DNA of 64,000 nucleotides from an uncultured bacterium (GCA_938084905.1 CALKEQ010000001.1:120574-184573); one strand, 5' to 3'. Shown: positions 53,259 through 63,388, numbered from the stretch's first letter. The notes: generated by a model not told the origin, from the letters alone. Translations and numbers: made by a program.

Positions 53259-54530
53259 TTAAAAGAGTACAAGCTGCCCCTTCTGTTGAACTCTTTCCTC
53301 ATCCTCGAATATTCTTATTTTCCCGTATACTCCGTCGTATCCAGGTGTGATCTTTACCCTCCCTTCCCTCACTCTCTTTATCCCTTCCCTTACAATGTAA
53401 GAGGAACATCTTTCTATCTCATCCAGATCTGCAAGCATAAGAATGTGGAACTCATTCCCAAGTTGACTCAACATGTGGAAGTACTCAGTTTCAACCCTTT
53501 TTGAACCCACCCCTACCCCATATGCTTCCGCAATGATTTCCATAAGGGGAACAAGAGAAGTATAAGAAGGAGCACCTAAAGGTCTTTCACCATCCTTTCT
53601 GTCGGCAAGTAAATGAACCCTATGCATAACACCAATTGTCACCCTTTCTTTGCACTTCGGACAGAGGTAGTTGTTCTTTATCGTCTCCTCAGGGGAGAAA
53701 ACGACCTTACAATTCTTGTGGCCGTCGAAATGGTACTTCCCCTCTTGAGGAAAAAACTCTATGGTTCCAAGAAAACCCTTTCTAGTTCTTATGGCCTCTC
53801 TTATTGCCTCATATGAGATCTCCCCCTCAAGTAGATTAGCCTCCCTTCCAATCCTCTGGGGGGAGTGAGCATCAGAATTAGAGACTAGAGTGAATCTATC
53901 CAGCTTTGATACCATCCAGTTCATTGGAGGGTCAGAGGAAAGCCCGGTTTCTATTGCCCATATATGGTCTGTGTAATCCTCGAAGCATTCCTCAACGGAA
54001 TCGAATCCCGATTCCGATCCGAAAATGGAAAAATGTGGTGTCCAGGCATGGGCTGGCAAAAGAACGGCTGAAGGGCTAATGGAAAGGACGATCTCTAATA
54101 GATCTTTCGCATCCATTCCAACGATAGGTCTACCATCTGCTTCAATATTTGCAACCCTTGAAAGCACACCCTGAAGCTTGAAGGCATCCTCCAATCTAGG
54201 AAGGAATATGAGGTTGTGAATCTTTTTGAGATCCCCTCCTTTCTTGTATATTGAACTGACCTCTCCTGTAAGCATAAAATAGACCTCATCTTTGACGGCT
54301 TCTGGGAGACTCATTCGCCTATACTCTTCTTTGAGCACAAAAAGACCATTAGGTGCCATTTTAAGTTTTTCACTTAACTCCATGAGCCATCCAGGATGAG
54401 TTAAATCCCCAGTTCCTATAACCTTAATCCCTTTCAATTGAGCCCAGAGCCAGAGATTTTCTGGTGTCATCTCTTTACTTGTTGCCCTAGAGTAATGGGA
54501 GTGAATGTGCAAGTCAGCTATATATTTCAT
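53259..54530 (-). CDS. Endonuclease Q-like PHP protein
   Basis: The gene encodes about 423 residues from the ATG at 54,530; a GTG six codons upstream is less likely. The PHP metal site is seen in DLHIHSHYSRATS near 4-17 and GTGDLTHPGW near 42-51, and a further metal region in SNSDAHSP. A zinc finger follows (H and C-x2-C in KNNYLCPKCKERVT). EndoQ cuts 5' of deaminated bases in archaea and some Bacillales. The finger and length fit that family, but repair function is inferred. Confidence 0.85.
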   Translation of the reverse strand: MKYIADLHIHSHYSRATSKEMTPENLWLWAQLKGIKVIGTGDLTHPGWLMELSEKLKMAPNGLFVLKEEYRRMSLPEAVKDEVYFMLTGEVSSIYKKGGDLKKIHNLIFLPRLEDAFKLQGVLSRVANIEADGRPIVGMDAKDLLEIVLSISPSAVLLPAHAWTPHFSIFGSESGFDSVEECFEDYTDHIWAIETGLSSDPPMNWMVSKLDRFTLVSNSDAHSPQRIGREANLLEGEISYEAIREAIRTRKGFLGTIEFFPQEGKYHFDGHKNCKVVFSPEETIKNNYLCPKCKERVTIGVMHRVHLLADRKDGERPLGAPSYTSLVPLMEIIAEAYGVGVGSKRVETEYFHMLSQLGNEFHILMLADLDEIERCSSYIVREGIKRVREGRVKITPGYDGVYGKIRIFEDEERVQQKGQLVLF

Positions 54531-54560
54531 GAATCCAGTATAACACACAAAAAGGTAAAC

Positions 54561-54588
54561 TTGAAATCAAGGAGAAAATGGCTATATT
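54561..54588 (+). promoter_or_regulatory. Sigma-70 promoter of the radical SAM gene
   Basis: TTGAAA, 16 bases, TATATT, ending 25 bases before the ATG at 54,614, which has AAGGAAG as ribosome site. Confidence 0.55.
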
Positions 54589-54613
54589 GAAATAGGCTTA
54601 CAAAGGAAGAAAA

Positions 54614-55663
54614 ATGTACGAGCAGGGACCGATTAGACCACCAAGCGAGGCAAATAGCCTTCTTGTTCGAGTAACAAGAAACTGCCCTTGGAACCAGTGC
54701 CTTTTTTGTCCTGCCTATAAGGGGACAAAATTCTCAAGGAGGACTGTGGAAGAGGTAAAGAGGGACCTGGACATGATGGCAGAAGATTACGGAAAATACT
54801 CAATTTCTGTAAGGACCGTTTTTCTCCAGGACGCTGATAGCCTAGTTCTAAAAACCGACGACCTCCTAGAGATACTAACTTACATTACTCAGAAGTTCCC
54901 CTCTGTCTCGAGAATCACCTCATACGCAAGGGCAACTACCCTAAGAAGGAAGAGCGTTGAGGAATTAAAGATGCTAAAGGAGGCGGGTCTAAATAGAATC
55001 CATGTGGGAATGGAGAGTGGGTCTGAGGAAGTGCTGAAACTGATGAAAAAGGGGATAACAACCTCTGACATAATTGAAGGCGCAATGAAGGTAAAAGATG
55101 CAGGTATCGAACTTTCCGAGTACATAATGCCTGGACTCGGTGGAAAAGGACTCAGTGAAATACACGCAAAGGAAACGGCAAGGGTGCTCAACATAATAGA
55201 ACCAAACTTCATCAGAGTAAGGACCTTTGCAATCCACCCGTTGTCGCCAATAGCAAAAATGGTAAGGGAAGGAACTTTCATTCCACTGAACGATGAAGAG
55301 ATAGTGAGAGAGATAAGACTTCTCATAGAGAACCTTAAGGAGATGAGAAGCTATTTCTCATCCCGCGATTTCAGTCTAAATTTGCTTATGGACGTGGACG
55401 GTTACCTTGACGAAAACAAAGAAAAAATGCTGAACCTGATAGACAGATACCTCTCCCTTGAAGGAACAAAAAAGAAGGTTTACTCATTGCTCAGGAGGGC
55501 TTCATTTTTCAACTACCCGCTTGAGGTGTTGGAAAATGATGAGTTTATTTCAAAGATAATACCGGAGATTGAAAAGATCGAAAAAGGGGAAAAAGACTTT
55601 TATTCTTACATCATGCAGCTTATGAGCTACCAGTTACCACAGCCCCAGGGTGAATGGAGATGA
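54614..55663 (+). CDS. Radical SAM protein with CX4CX2C motif (paralogue)
   Basis: This protein of 349 residues begins EQGPIRPPSEANSLLVRVTRN, followed by C-PWNQ-C-LF-C. It has HVGMESGSEEVLKLMKKGIT, which parallels the shorter protein at 48,154-49,029, so the two are paralogues. The C-terminal 80 residues are extra. Substrate is unknown. It stands alone with its own promoter and converges with lon, one base apart. Confidence 0.85.
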   Translation: MYEQGPIRPPSEANSLLVRVTRNCPWNQCLFCPAYKGTKFSRRTVEEVKRDLDMMAEDYGKYSISVRTVFLQDADSLVLKTDDLLEILTYITQKFPSVSRITSYARATTLRRKSVEELKMLKEAGLNRIHVGMESGSEEVLKLMKKGITTSDIIEGAMKVKDAGIELSEYIMPGLGGKGLSEIHAKETARVLNIIEPNFIRVRTFAIHPLSPIAKMVREGTFIPLNDEEIVREIRLLIENLKEMRSYFSSRDFSLNLLMDVDGYLDENKEKMLNLIDRYLSLEGTKKKVYSLLRRASFFNYPLEVLENDEFISKIIPEIEKIEKGEKDFYSYIMQLMSYQLPQPQGEWR

Positions 55664-55664
55664 A

Positions 55665-58013
55665 CTAGGTTAGACAAATCTCTATAGCCTCGTCCATCTT
55701 CTCGATAAATTTGAAGTCCATATCCTCCTTTATGCTCTCCGGAACCTCTTCAAGGTCTTTTTCATTCAGTTTTGGCAGAATAACAGTCTTTATGCCAGCC
55801 CTTTTTGCCGCAAGTACTTTCTGTTTTATTCCGCCAACGGGAAGGACGAGCCCTCTTAGAGTGATCTCTCCTGTCATTGCAACATCGTTTCTGACAGGTC
55901 TATCCGTAAGAAGCGAAACAAGTGATACTAACATAGTAATGCCAGCTGACGGACCGTCTTTAGGAATAGCACCCTGAGGGACATGGATGTGAATGTCGTG
56001 TTTCTCGAAAAAGTCCTCGGGTATATTGAACTCCTGTGCTTTACTTCTCACATAGCTTAGTGCGGCCTGAGCAGACTCTTTCATCACATCTCCGAGCTGG
56101 CCAGTGAGTGACAGATTACCCTTCCCTCTCATTTTTGTCGACTCAACGAATATTATGTCGCCGCCTGTTGGGGTCCAGGCAAGTCCTGTCGCAACACCAG
56201 AGTACTTTGTCCTTTCGGCAACCTCTGAGAAGTACTTTATCGGCCCGAGAAACTGATGAAGATTTTCCTCCTTGATGATCCTCTTTTCCGTTTTACCTTC
56301 AGCCACATCCTTTGCGACAGCCCTACATATCGTAGCTATTTCTCTTTCAAGATTTCTCACTCCAGATTCCCTTGTATACGACCTGATTATGGCTTTTATA
56401 GCATCATCCTCAAAATAGATATGTTCCTCAGTCAGTCCATGTTCGGATATCTGCTTTGGAATCAAAAACTGGCGCGCTATCATGAGTTTTTCTTGATCAG
56501 TGTAACCTGGAAGCTCAAGTACCTCCATTCTATCCCTTAAAGCAGGAGGAATGGGATCAAGCATATTTGCGGTCGTAATAAACATTACCTTTGAGAGATC
56601 GAAGGGGACTTCAAGGTAGTGATCGCTAAATGAGAAGTTCTGTTCTGGATCTAGGACCTCAAGAAGGGCGCTAGCTGGATCTCCGCGGAAATCAGTGCCT
56701 ATTTTATCGATCTCATCAAGCATGAAGACTGGATTATTAGAACCAGCTCTCTTTATCCCCTGTATTATTCTCCCGGGAAGGGCTCCAACGTAGGTTCTCC
56801 TATGACCCCTTATCTCAGCTTCATCCCTTATTCCTCCAAGAGATACTCTCACGAATTTCCTTCCAAGAGCTCTCGCTATTGATCTTCCTAGAGATGTTTT
56901 TCCAACACCAGGTGGACCGACAAAGCAAAGGATAGGACCTTTCATGTCTGACTTTAATTTTCTGACTGCAAGATATTCGAGAATCCTTTTTTTGACCTTG
57001 TCAAGGTTATAATGATCCTCGTCAAGTATCCTTCTTGCCTCCTCTATGTTTAAATTATCCTCTGTCTGCTTGGACCACGGAAGCTCCACAAGCCAATCGA
57101 GGTATGTTCTTGAAACTGTGTACTCAGCCGACATTGTGCTCATCTTCGAAAGTCTGTCAAGCTCCTTCTCAGCAACCTTCTGTACTTCTGGAGGCATTTT
57201 TGCTTCGGCGATTTTCTTCCTAAGTTCTTCTATCTCCGCAAATTTATCGTCAGTCTCTCCGAGTTCTTTCTGTATGGCTTTAAGCTGCTCTCTAAGGAAG
57301 TACTCCCTTTGGGTTCTGTCTATTCCTTCCTTCACATTCGACTGGATCCTGCTACTCAGTTCGAGGGTTTCAAGTTCTCGATTTAGGAGAATGGTCACCA
57401 TCTTAAGCCGATCCTTCAAATCTATCCTTTCCAGTATGTCCTGTTTTTCAGCAACAGTTATGTTTATGGTAGATGCTATAAGGTCAGCCAGATTTCCAGG
57501 AGATTCTATTTTTTGTGATATTTGGGCTAGCTCTGAGGAAAGGTATGGAGCCATCTCAACTGCTTTCTTGTAGAGGCTTTTCAGGTTTATGAACATGGCA
57601 TCTATTTCTATATCCCTCTGGTAATCCTCGAATATGGGTAGTATCTTCGCCTTAAGGTAAGGCTCCCATGCAGTAAACTCTATGAGCTTAAATCTGCATA
57701 TTCCTTGGATTACGACTCTCTGACTCCCATCGACCATTTTCACCATTTTCATTATAGTTGCAACACATCCGACTGTGTACAAATCGTCAGGGCCCGGATC
57801 CTCTATGTCAGGATTTTTCTGAGTGAGGATACCAATTATCCTGTCCTTTGACATAGCATCATCGACCAGGTGGACCGATTTCTCCCTACCTACAACAAGA
57901 GGCATAACAAGGTCAGGATAGGCTACTGTCCCCCTAAGCGGAAGAATTGGAAGCTCATTCGGTATAACGAGCTTTTCCTTTAGACTTTTGTCACTTCGAA
58001 ATCCTATTACCAT
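55665..58013 (-). CDS. lon: ATP-dependent protease Lon
   Basis: This protein of 782 residues has the N-terminal LonN domain (ILPLRGTVAYPDLVMPLVVGR), AAA+ Walker A GPPGVGKTSLG near 354 and Walker B VFMLDEIDKIG, and the protease domain with catalytic Ser in DGPSAGITML and Lys in GGIKQKVLAA. It degrades misfolded proteins. It follows dnaK by eight bases, so the two are likely expressed together under stress. Confidence 0.97.
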   Translation of the reverse strand: MVIGFRSDKSLKEKLVIPNELPILPLRGTVAYPDLVMPLVVGREKSVHLVDDAMSKDRIIGILTQKNPDIEDPGPDDLYTVGCVATIMKMVKMVDGSQRVVIQGICRFKLIEFTAWEPYLKAKILPIFEDYQRDIEIDAMFINLKSLYKKAVEMAPYLSSELAQISQKIESPGNLADLIASTINITVAEKQDILERIDLKDRLKMVTILLNRELETLELSSRIQSNVKEGIDRTQREYFLREQLKAIQKELGETDDKFAEIEELRKKIAEAKMPPEVQKVAEKELDRLSKMSTMSAEYTVSRTYLDWLVELPWSKQTEDNLNIEEARRILDEDHYNLDKVKKRILEYLAVRKLKSDMKGPILCFVGPPGVGKTSLGRSIARALGRKFVRVSLGGIRDEAEIRGHRRTYVGALPGRIIQGIKRAGSNNPVFMLDEIDKIGTDFRGDPASALLEVLDPEQNFSFSDHYLEVPFDLSKVMFITTANMLDPIPPALRDRMEVLELPGYTDQEKLMIARQFLIPKQISEHGLTEEHIYFEDDAIKAIIRSYTRESGVRNLEREIATICRAVAKDVAEGKTEKRIIKEENLHQFLGPIKYFSEVAERTKYSGVATGLAWTPTGGDIIFVESTKMRGKGNLSLTGQLGDVMKESAQAALSYVRSKAQEFNIPEDFFEKHDIHIHVPQGAIPKDGPSAGITMLVSLVSLLTDRPVRNDVAMTGEITLRGLVLPVGGIKQKVLAAKRAGIKTVILPKLNEKDLEEVPESIKEDMDFKFIEKMDEAIEICLT

Positions 58014-58021
58014 CTTCTCCC

Positions 58022-59932
58022 CTACTTTTTCACATCCTCAAATTCAGCATCGAGAACCTCATCATCACCCTTTGATCCACCGGATGCTCTCTTCTCCTCC
58101 CTATCCGATCCAGTGTAAGAAGTTGCCTCCTGAGCTCTCCTGTAAAGGGCCTCCGCAAGCCTGTGTGAAGCTTTTGTCAGTTCATCCATCGCTTTCCTGA
58201 TTCTATTTATATCGCCGCTCTTTAAAGCATCTTTTGCGGAAGAAATCGTATCTTCGATGTTTCTAACCTCATCTCCTGAAATCTTGTCCCGGTTTTCCCT
58301 TAATGTCTTTTCAGTTGTGTAGATGAGATTATCTAGCTGGTTTCTAGTTTCAACTTCCTGCCTCTTCCTTCTATCTTCCTCAGCGTACATCTCTGCCTCT
58401 TTTATCATTCTCTGGATCTCTTCCTCTGAGAGACCGGTAGATGCAGTTATCCTTATGTTCTGCTGCTTTCCAGTAGCCAAATCCTTCGCTGTGACATGTA
58501 AAATACCATTCGCGTCTATATCAAAGGTTACTTCAATCTGTGGAACACCTCTTGGCGCAGGAGGAATCCCGACAAGGTGAAATCTTGCTAAAGTTCTATT
58601 ATCTTTGGCAAGTTCCCTTTCGCCCTGTAAAACGTGGATCTCAACGCTTGTCTGGTTATCTTCCGCGGTTGTAAATATCTGGCTCTTTCTCGTTGGAATT
58701 GTAGTATTTCTCTCTATTATCTTTGTCATCACACCACCTAGGGTTTCTATACCGAGGGAAAGTGGTGTTACGTCGAGTAAAAGTACATCCTTTACCTCTC
58801 CAGCAAGGACTCCACCTTGAACTGCTGCTCCAAGGGCTACAACCTCGTCAGGGTTCACTCCCTTGTGGGGTTCCTTACCGAAAAAGTTTCTGACAAGTTC
58901 CTGAACCTTTGGAATCCTCGTTGAGCCTCCGACGAGAACAACCTCATCTATCTTGTTCGGTGTCAGTTTCGCGTCTTCTAAAGCCCTCTTACACGGTTCG
59001 ATAGTTCTCTGAATTATGTCCTCCATCAGTCTTTCAAGCTCCGCCCTTCTCAATCTCATGTTCAGATGCTTCGGACCTGAGCTGTCCGCAGTGATGAAGG
59101 GGAGGTTTATCTCTGTCTCAAGGGTCGTGGAGAGCTCGCACTTTGCTCTCTCAGCAGCTTCCTTTAGCCTCTGAAGTGCCATACGGTCCTTAGAGAGATC
59201 AATGCCATATTCCTTTTTAAATTCCGAAATCATCCAGTTTATGATCCTCTGATCTATGTCATCCCCTCCGAGGTGGGTATCGCCATTTGTGGCCTTAACT
59301 TCAACAACGTTATCTCCAACCTCTAATATGGATATGTCGAAGGTTCCACCGCCAAAGTCATAAACGGCTATTATCTCATCCTTTTTCTTATCGAGTCCAT
59401 AAGCCAGGGCAGATGCGGTGGGTTCATTTATTATCCTTAAGACGTTTAATCCTGCAATCCTACCAGCATCTTTAGTTGCTTGCCTCTGTGAATCGTTAAA
59501 ATAAGCTGGAACCGTTATTACCGCATCTTCTACAGGGTGCCCGAGGTACGCCTCTGCCGCCCTTTTTAGCTTCTGGAGTATAAAAGCCGAGATTTCCTGT
59601 GGCGTGTACTGTTTCCCTCTAACCTCAACTCTCACGTTCCCATTCGCATCACTGACGACTTTATAAGGCACCATTTTTATCTCTTCCAGAACCTCATTGT
59701 ACCTTCTGCCCATGAACCTCTTTATAGAGAAAATGGTGTTTTCAGGGTTTGTAATAGCCTGTCTTTTTGCGGCCTGACCAACAAGTATTTCCCCATCCTT
59801 TGTAAAGGCGACCACACTTGGTGTCAATCTGCTACCTTCTTCATTAATTATGACTTTCGGTTCACCACCCTCCATTATCGCTACAACTGAATTAGTAGTC
59901 CCTAAATCTATTCCGATAACCTTCCGTGCCAT
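58022..59932 (-). CDS. dnaK: Chaperone DnaK (Hsp70)
   Basis: This protein of 636 residues begins [21 protein letters not shown] and has the phosphate loops [15 protein letters not shown] and [14 protein letters not shown]; the substrate-binding domain holds [15 protein letters not shown]. The C-terminal tail is acidic ([14 protein letters not shown]). Full length. grpE and dnaJ are not adjacent, an unusual layout. Expressed from a strong sigma-70-like promoter; no CIRCE inverted repeat was seen. Confidence 0.98.
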   Translation of the reverse strand: MARKVIGIDLGTTNSVVAIMEGGEPKVIINEEGSRLTPSVVAFTKDGEILVGQAAKRQAITNPENTIFSIKRFMGRRYNEVLEEIKMVPYKVVSDANGNVRVEVRGKQYTPQEISAFILQKLKRAAEAYLGHPVEDAVITVPAYFNDSQRQATKDAGRIAGLNVLRIINEPTASALAYGLDKKKDEIIAVYDFGGGTFDISILEVGDNVVEVKATNGDTHLGGDDIDQRIINWMISEFKKEYGIDLSKDRMALQRLKEAAERAKCELSTTLETEINLPFITADSSGPKHLNMRLRRAELERLMEDIIQRTIEPCKRALEDAKLTPNKIDEVVLVGGSTRIPKVQELVRNFFGKEPHKGVNPDEVVALGAAVQGGVLAGEVKDVLLLDVTPLSLGIETLGGVMTKIIERNTTIPTRKSQIFTTAEDNQTSVEIHVLQGERELAKDNRTLARFHLVGIPPAPRGVPQIEVTFDIDANGILHVTAKDLATGKQQNIRITASTGLSEEEIQRMIKEAEMYAEEDRRKRQEVETRNQLDNLIYTTEKTLRENRDKISGDEVRNIEDTISSAKDALKSGDINRIRKAMDELTKASHRLAEALYRRAQEATSYTGSDREEKRASGGSKGDDEVLDAEFEDVKK

Positions 59933-59980
59933 GATTTATCCTCCTTGGATTGTTTTCCGATTCACCACTGGTTCGGAGTT

Positions 59981-60009
59981 AATATAATTCCCTGTAGATC
60001 TCTTGTCAA
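59981..60009 (-). promoter_or_regulatory. Promoter of dnaK-lon
   Basis: A perfect TTGACA, 17 bases and TATATT on the minus strand, with a leader of about 40 bases that includes AAGGAGG before the dnaK ATG. It looks like a housekeeping promoter. Confidence 0.7.
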
Positions 60010-60018
60010 TAGAGGGGT

Positions 60019-60909
60019 CTAGGTGGTCCCCTTCCTGTAATTGGTGAGGTAGATCCCCGCGCTTACGAGAATAAGTCCGATGATGAGCCCACCTGTTATC
60101 TCTTCGTCTAGGACAAATGAACCAAAGAGGACTCCAAAGACTGGAGACAGAAAGGTAAATACTGAAAGCTCAGAAACTGGATACCTATGAATCAGTTTAA
60201 ACCACGTTAAATAAGACCAGAACGCAACGACAAAGGAAGAATAGAAAAGCGCAAAAACTGGAAGGAGATTCAAACTTTTTATCCATTCATCTTCAAAGAT
60301 TTCACTGAAGATGAAGAGGATAGGCGTTGAGAGAACAAGCTGGTAGAGGAATGTGTTTATAGGGTGTACCCTTTCCGCAAGGTACTTTTTTATGTACACC
60401 GTTGTTGCGCCCCAGAGAATCGCCGCTGCCAGTTCAAGCATATCCCCTAGAAACATAAGTTCCCCGGAGTAGGAAGGTCTACCCTTGAAAACGAAGTAAA
60501 CACCTATAAAGGCAAAGATCAAACCGGCTAGCTTCAAAAAGGTGATTCTCTCCTTCAAAAAAAAATAGGCGCCCAATGCGACAACAAATGGGGAGAAATT
60601 TATAAAAATGCCCGCTCTCGCAGAATCGGTGTAGACCATCCCCACATAGATACAGACAAATTCCAGTCCAAAGAGGAGCCCAACCATAAATCCATGGAAA
60701 AGCCTTATGTCCCTGTGAAAGAGGGGCTGTCTTATATACAGGCAATATACGATTCCAGAAATTGAGGCAAAGGCGGAGCGCAAAAAGGAATTGAATATAG
60801 GTGAGAATCCCGTGTTTGAAATCTTTATTGCACTGTAGTTGAGCCCCCAAAGTAAAGTGAGGAGGACCATCGTTACGAATCCTTTTAGATCTATATGTTC
60901 TTTGGGCAT
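60019..60909 (-). CDS. EamA/DMT-type permease
   Basis: This protein of 296 residues is almost all membrane: about ten helices in two EamA repeats (first repeat TLLWGLNYSAIKIS, second ILWGATTVYIKKYL). Such transporters export amino acids, metabolites or drugs; the substrate cannot be inferred. It stands alone, downstream of the cytochrome terminator. Confidence 0.92.
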   Translation of the reverse strand: MPKEHIDLKGFVTMVLLTLLWGLNYSAIKISNTGFSPIFNSFLRSAFASISGIVYCLYIRQPLFHRDIRLFHGFMVGLLFGLEFVCIYVGMVYTDSARAGIFINFSPFVVALGAYFFLKERITFLKLAGLIFAFIGVYFVFKGRPSYSGELMFLGDMLELAAAILWGATTVYIKKYLAERVHPINTFLYQLVLSTPILFIFSEIFEDEWIKSLNLLPVFALFYSSFVVAFWSYLTWFKLIHRYPVSELSVFTFLSPVFGVLFGSFVLDEEITGGLIIGLILVSAGIYLTNYRKGTT

Positions 60910-60927
60910 GCTTATCCTTTTTTAGGG

Positions 60928-60952
60928 AAAAAATTGGGGGGTAGACCCCCCA
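60928..60952 (-). terminator. Intrinsic terminator of the split-Soret cytochrome gene
   Basis: TGGGGGG-TCTA-CCCCCCA on the minus strand followed by ATTTTTT, 14 bases after the cytochrome stop. The hairpin separates the cytochrome from the EamA gene. Confidence 0.88.
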
Positions 60953-60966
60953 TGGTGGAACCGTAC

Positions 60967-61749
60967 TTACGGATGTTTTGCCTTCTTTCCCGTGAAATGG
61001 CACATGGAGCAGTCCATCATGCCCCTTGAGTCCTCTAACGTGCCACCCTTGTCGTGGCAGGTTCTGCATCTTTTGACCTCTGCGGAAAGCAGGTAGGCTT
61101 GCTTGAATTGACCGGCAACATGACTCTCTATCAATTTTAAGGCGTAAAGAGCGCAATCGGCTGTCAGCCTCCCGCATCTCTCAGATCTCTCCTTTGAGAA
61201 TGCCTTGTACCCTGTCACCTTACACCAGCGAGTAACAGAGACGTGGCAGAGCGGAGATCTGGCTGCGGATCTTTTTATCTCTACGTTCACTTTCGGATTC
61301 TTTGGTACGTATTTTGGAAGAGCCTCCTGCTCATAAAAATTGAAGAGATCCTGGATAAGAGCGTAAGATTTTTCTCTGGTCTCCTTCTCAAGGCCTCCTG
61401 TGAAAAGGAATACGGCAGCAGCTGCTCCGAGAAGGGCTCCGCAGAGGGAAGCGACATCTGCCACACCTCCCTGGCCGAAAACGAAGAGTTCCGTTGGAAG
61501 CATCGTGTATGGATATCCAAGTAATTCCTGCGCGGAGCCAACTATAGAATCGAAAGCCCCATAACAGCAAGCCCCTTTGTAATACCCAAGATAGGCCCTC
61601 TCTGCCACCTTTTCCGGGTCGAGCTTTTTATACGGCCAGGGAAGTGGGGGCGCTTTTTCTTCCTTTGCACGAACAGCCTTCGATGCGAATAGTCCCCCAC
61701 CGATGAGAAGAGAGGCACCCATCATTTTTATTACGTCCCTTCTTTTCAT
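60967..61749 (-). CDS. Split-Soret-type diheme cytochrome c with Tat signal
   Basis: This protein of 260 residues starts with a twin-arginine signal (KRRDVIKMMGASLLIGGGL, ending near AVRA at 28). Two heme-binding motifs, CRTCH (228-232) and CSMCH (247-251), sit near the C-terminus. The middle has CCYGAFDSIVG and GGVADVASLCGALLGAA, the conserved core of the split-Soret/C-GCAxxG-C-C family known from Desulfovibrio, with further cysteines for a possible Fe-S cluster. Role in anaerobes is unclear; periplasmic electron transfer is assumed. Strong GAGGAGG before the ATG. Confidence 0.88.
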   Translation of the reverse strand: MKRRDVIKMMGASLLIGGGLFASKAVRAKEEKAPPLPWPYKKLDPEKVAERAYLGYYKGACCYGAFDSIVGSAQELLGYPYTMLPTELFVFGQGGVADVASLCGALLGAAAAVFLFTGGLEKETREKSYALIQDLFNFYEQEALPKYVPKNPKVNVEIKRSAARSPLCHVSVTRWCKVTGYKAFSKERSERCGRLTADCALYALKLIESHVAGQFKQAYLLSAEVKRCRTCHDKGGTLEDSRGMMDCSMCHFTGKKAKHP

Positions 61750-61845
61750 AAATTCCTCCTCTGAGTTTTTTGAGAGTTTCTGCTTCGATTTTCTCGTATC
61801 ACATGATCAAAAAAAATTCAAACCTTTTTTGGATCTTGAATTGCC

Positions 61846-63324
61846 ATGAAAAAGGCCTTAGATTATCTTTGGGGTGTTTTCATGGAAGGAATTCGGCCTG
61901 CAAAAGAGAAAGCACGTATCGACCGCCTATCCGACCAGAAAGAAAGGGAAGAAAGAAAAAAAAGAATAGGTTGGCTTTCCGAAACAGGAAAACCATCCTA
62001 TGTTTTTTCCGAAATTGGAAAAGTGGGGAACTTAATTTTTGATTTACTCCCAGAAATGATATGCTTCATCAAAGCCGATGGTACCATACTCTTTTCAAAT
62101 CGTGCCTTTCAAGAGTATTTCGGCGGACATCTAAACCGGAAAAGATGTTCTCGCGTTTTGGACTGTGGATGTGAGGGAACCGAATTATGCCCACTCATCA
62201 GGGCAAAAACTTTAAAGTGTGGACAGTCAAGACAAGTGATTAGAAACGGAGAATTTTTCCTGGAGATGGTCGAACCAATTGAGAACCGAGAGGTTATAAC
62301 ATATGAATTTGTTCTCATTCTTGTCGATTTTACGCTTGCAAAAAAGGCCGAAGAGAAATTAAGAGAAAACGTTGAAAAATACACATCTCTTTTTGAACAT
62401 GCAAAAGAAGGCATTTTCCACCTAGATGAGACTGGAATGCTCATTAAAGCAAATCCGTCTTTTAAAAGAATGCTCGGTTACCATTCTTTCGGAGAATTAT
62501 CCGAGGCGGCTAATCTTTATCTGAGACCCGAAGAGAGAGAAGAATTATTCGAAAGAATAAAAAAATTTGGCATGATCGAAGGTTTTGAGACAGAGCTAAG
62601 AAAAAAGGATGGAAGTAGGATCCCTGTGAGAATAGACGCTCATCCTGTTACTGACGAGAAAGGAAAGATTATCCGGATAGACGGGTTCGTTGAGGATATG
62701 ACGGAAAAAAAGAAGGCAGAATTGAGTGTGGAGTTGATAGAGGAGAGACTACGAACCTCACTCGGTGCAATAATAAGAACCCTCTCTTCCCTCTTGGAAT
62801 TAAGGGATCCTTACACAGCTGGCCACCAGTTGAGGGTATCGAGACTTTCTAGGGCAATTGCCAAAGAGATGAATCTGGATATTGAATCTGTAGAATGGGT
62901 CCGTCTTGCTGGAGCAATTCACGATGTTGGGAAAATTGCCATCCCCTACGAGATCCTGAATAGGCCTGGTAAACTTCTACCTGCTGAAATGGAGATCGTG
63001 AAGGGACATTGTGAGATTGGCTACAGGATATTAAAAGAGGCAGAAATGCCAGAACCGGTTCCGGAAATAGTCTACGAGCACCATGAAAGACTTGACGGTT
63101 CGGGCTATCCAAGGGGACTAAAAGGAAATGAGATACTTTTAGAAGCGCGGATTGTGGCCGTTGCCGATGTTGTCGAGGCCATCTGTTCCCACCGTCCGTA
63201 TAGACCAGCTTTTCCAATTGATCACGCGTGTAATGAGATAGCGGAAAAAAGAGGAATACTTTATGATAGTGATGTTGTTGATGCATGTCTAAAGGTTTTA
63301 AGTGGTCAGGACGCCTTATATTAA
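61846..63324 (+). CDS. PAS domain and HD-GYP phosphodiesterase
   Basis: This protein of 492 residues has two PAS domains (about 60-170 and 180-285) and a C-terminal HD-GYP domain, HDVGKIAIPYEIL near 364 and HHERLDGSGYP near 415. It would hydrolyse cyclic di-GMP in response to a signal. The first PAS contains six cysteines in about 30 residues (RKRCSRVLDCGCEGTELCPLI and KCGQ), possibly a redox or metal site. No membrane helix. Start from the ATG at 61,846 lacks a strong ribosome site; an ATG 12 codons on is possible. Confidence 0.9.
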   Translation: MKKALDYLWGVFMEGIRPAKEKARIDRLSDQKEREERKKRIGWLSETGKPSYVFSEIGKVGNLIFDLLPEMICFIKADGTILFSNRAFQEYFGGHLNRKRCSRVLDCGCEGTELCPLIRAKTLKCGQSRQVIRNGEFFLEMVEPIENREVITYEFVLILVDFTLAKKAEEKLRENVEKYTSLFEHAKEGIFHLDETGMLIKANPSFKRMLGYHSFGELSEAANLYLRPEEREELFERIKKFGMIEGFETELRKKDGSRIPVRIDAHPVTDEKGKIIRIDGFVEDMTEKKKAELSVELIEERLRTSLGAIIRTLSSLLELRDPYTAGHQLRVSRLSRAIAKEMNLDIESVEWVRLAGAIHDVGKIAIPYEILNRPGKLLPAEMEIVKGHCEIGYRILKEAEMPEPVPEIVYEHHERLDGSGYPRGLKGNEILLEARIVAVADVVEAICSHRPYRPAFPIDHACNEIAEKRGILYDSDVVDACLKVLSGQDALY

Positions 63325-63388
63325 ACTTTTCTTTTGACCTACAAGCCCTTTATATGGTTCTCTAAAGTAAGCTTCATACGGCGCGAAG

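Noticed and set aside
60479..61177. Open frame of 232 codons on the minus strand across the EamA and cytochrome genes
   Set aside because: It lies out of frame over two well-supported genes and the terminator between them, and its protein has no family pattern.
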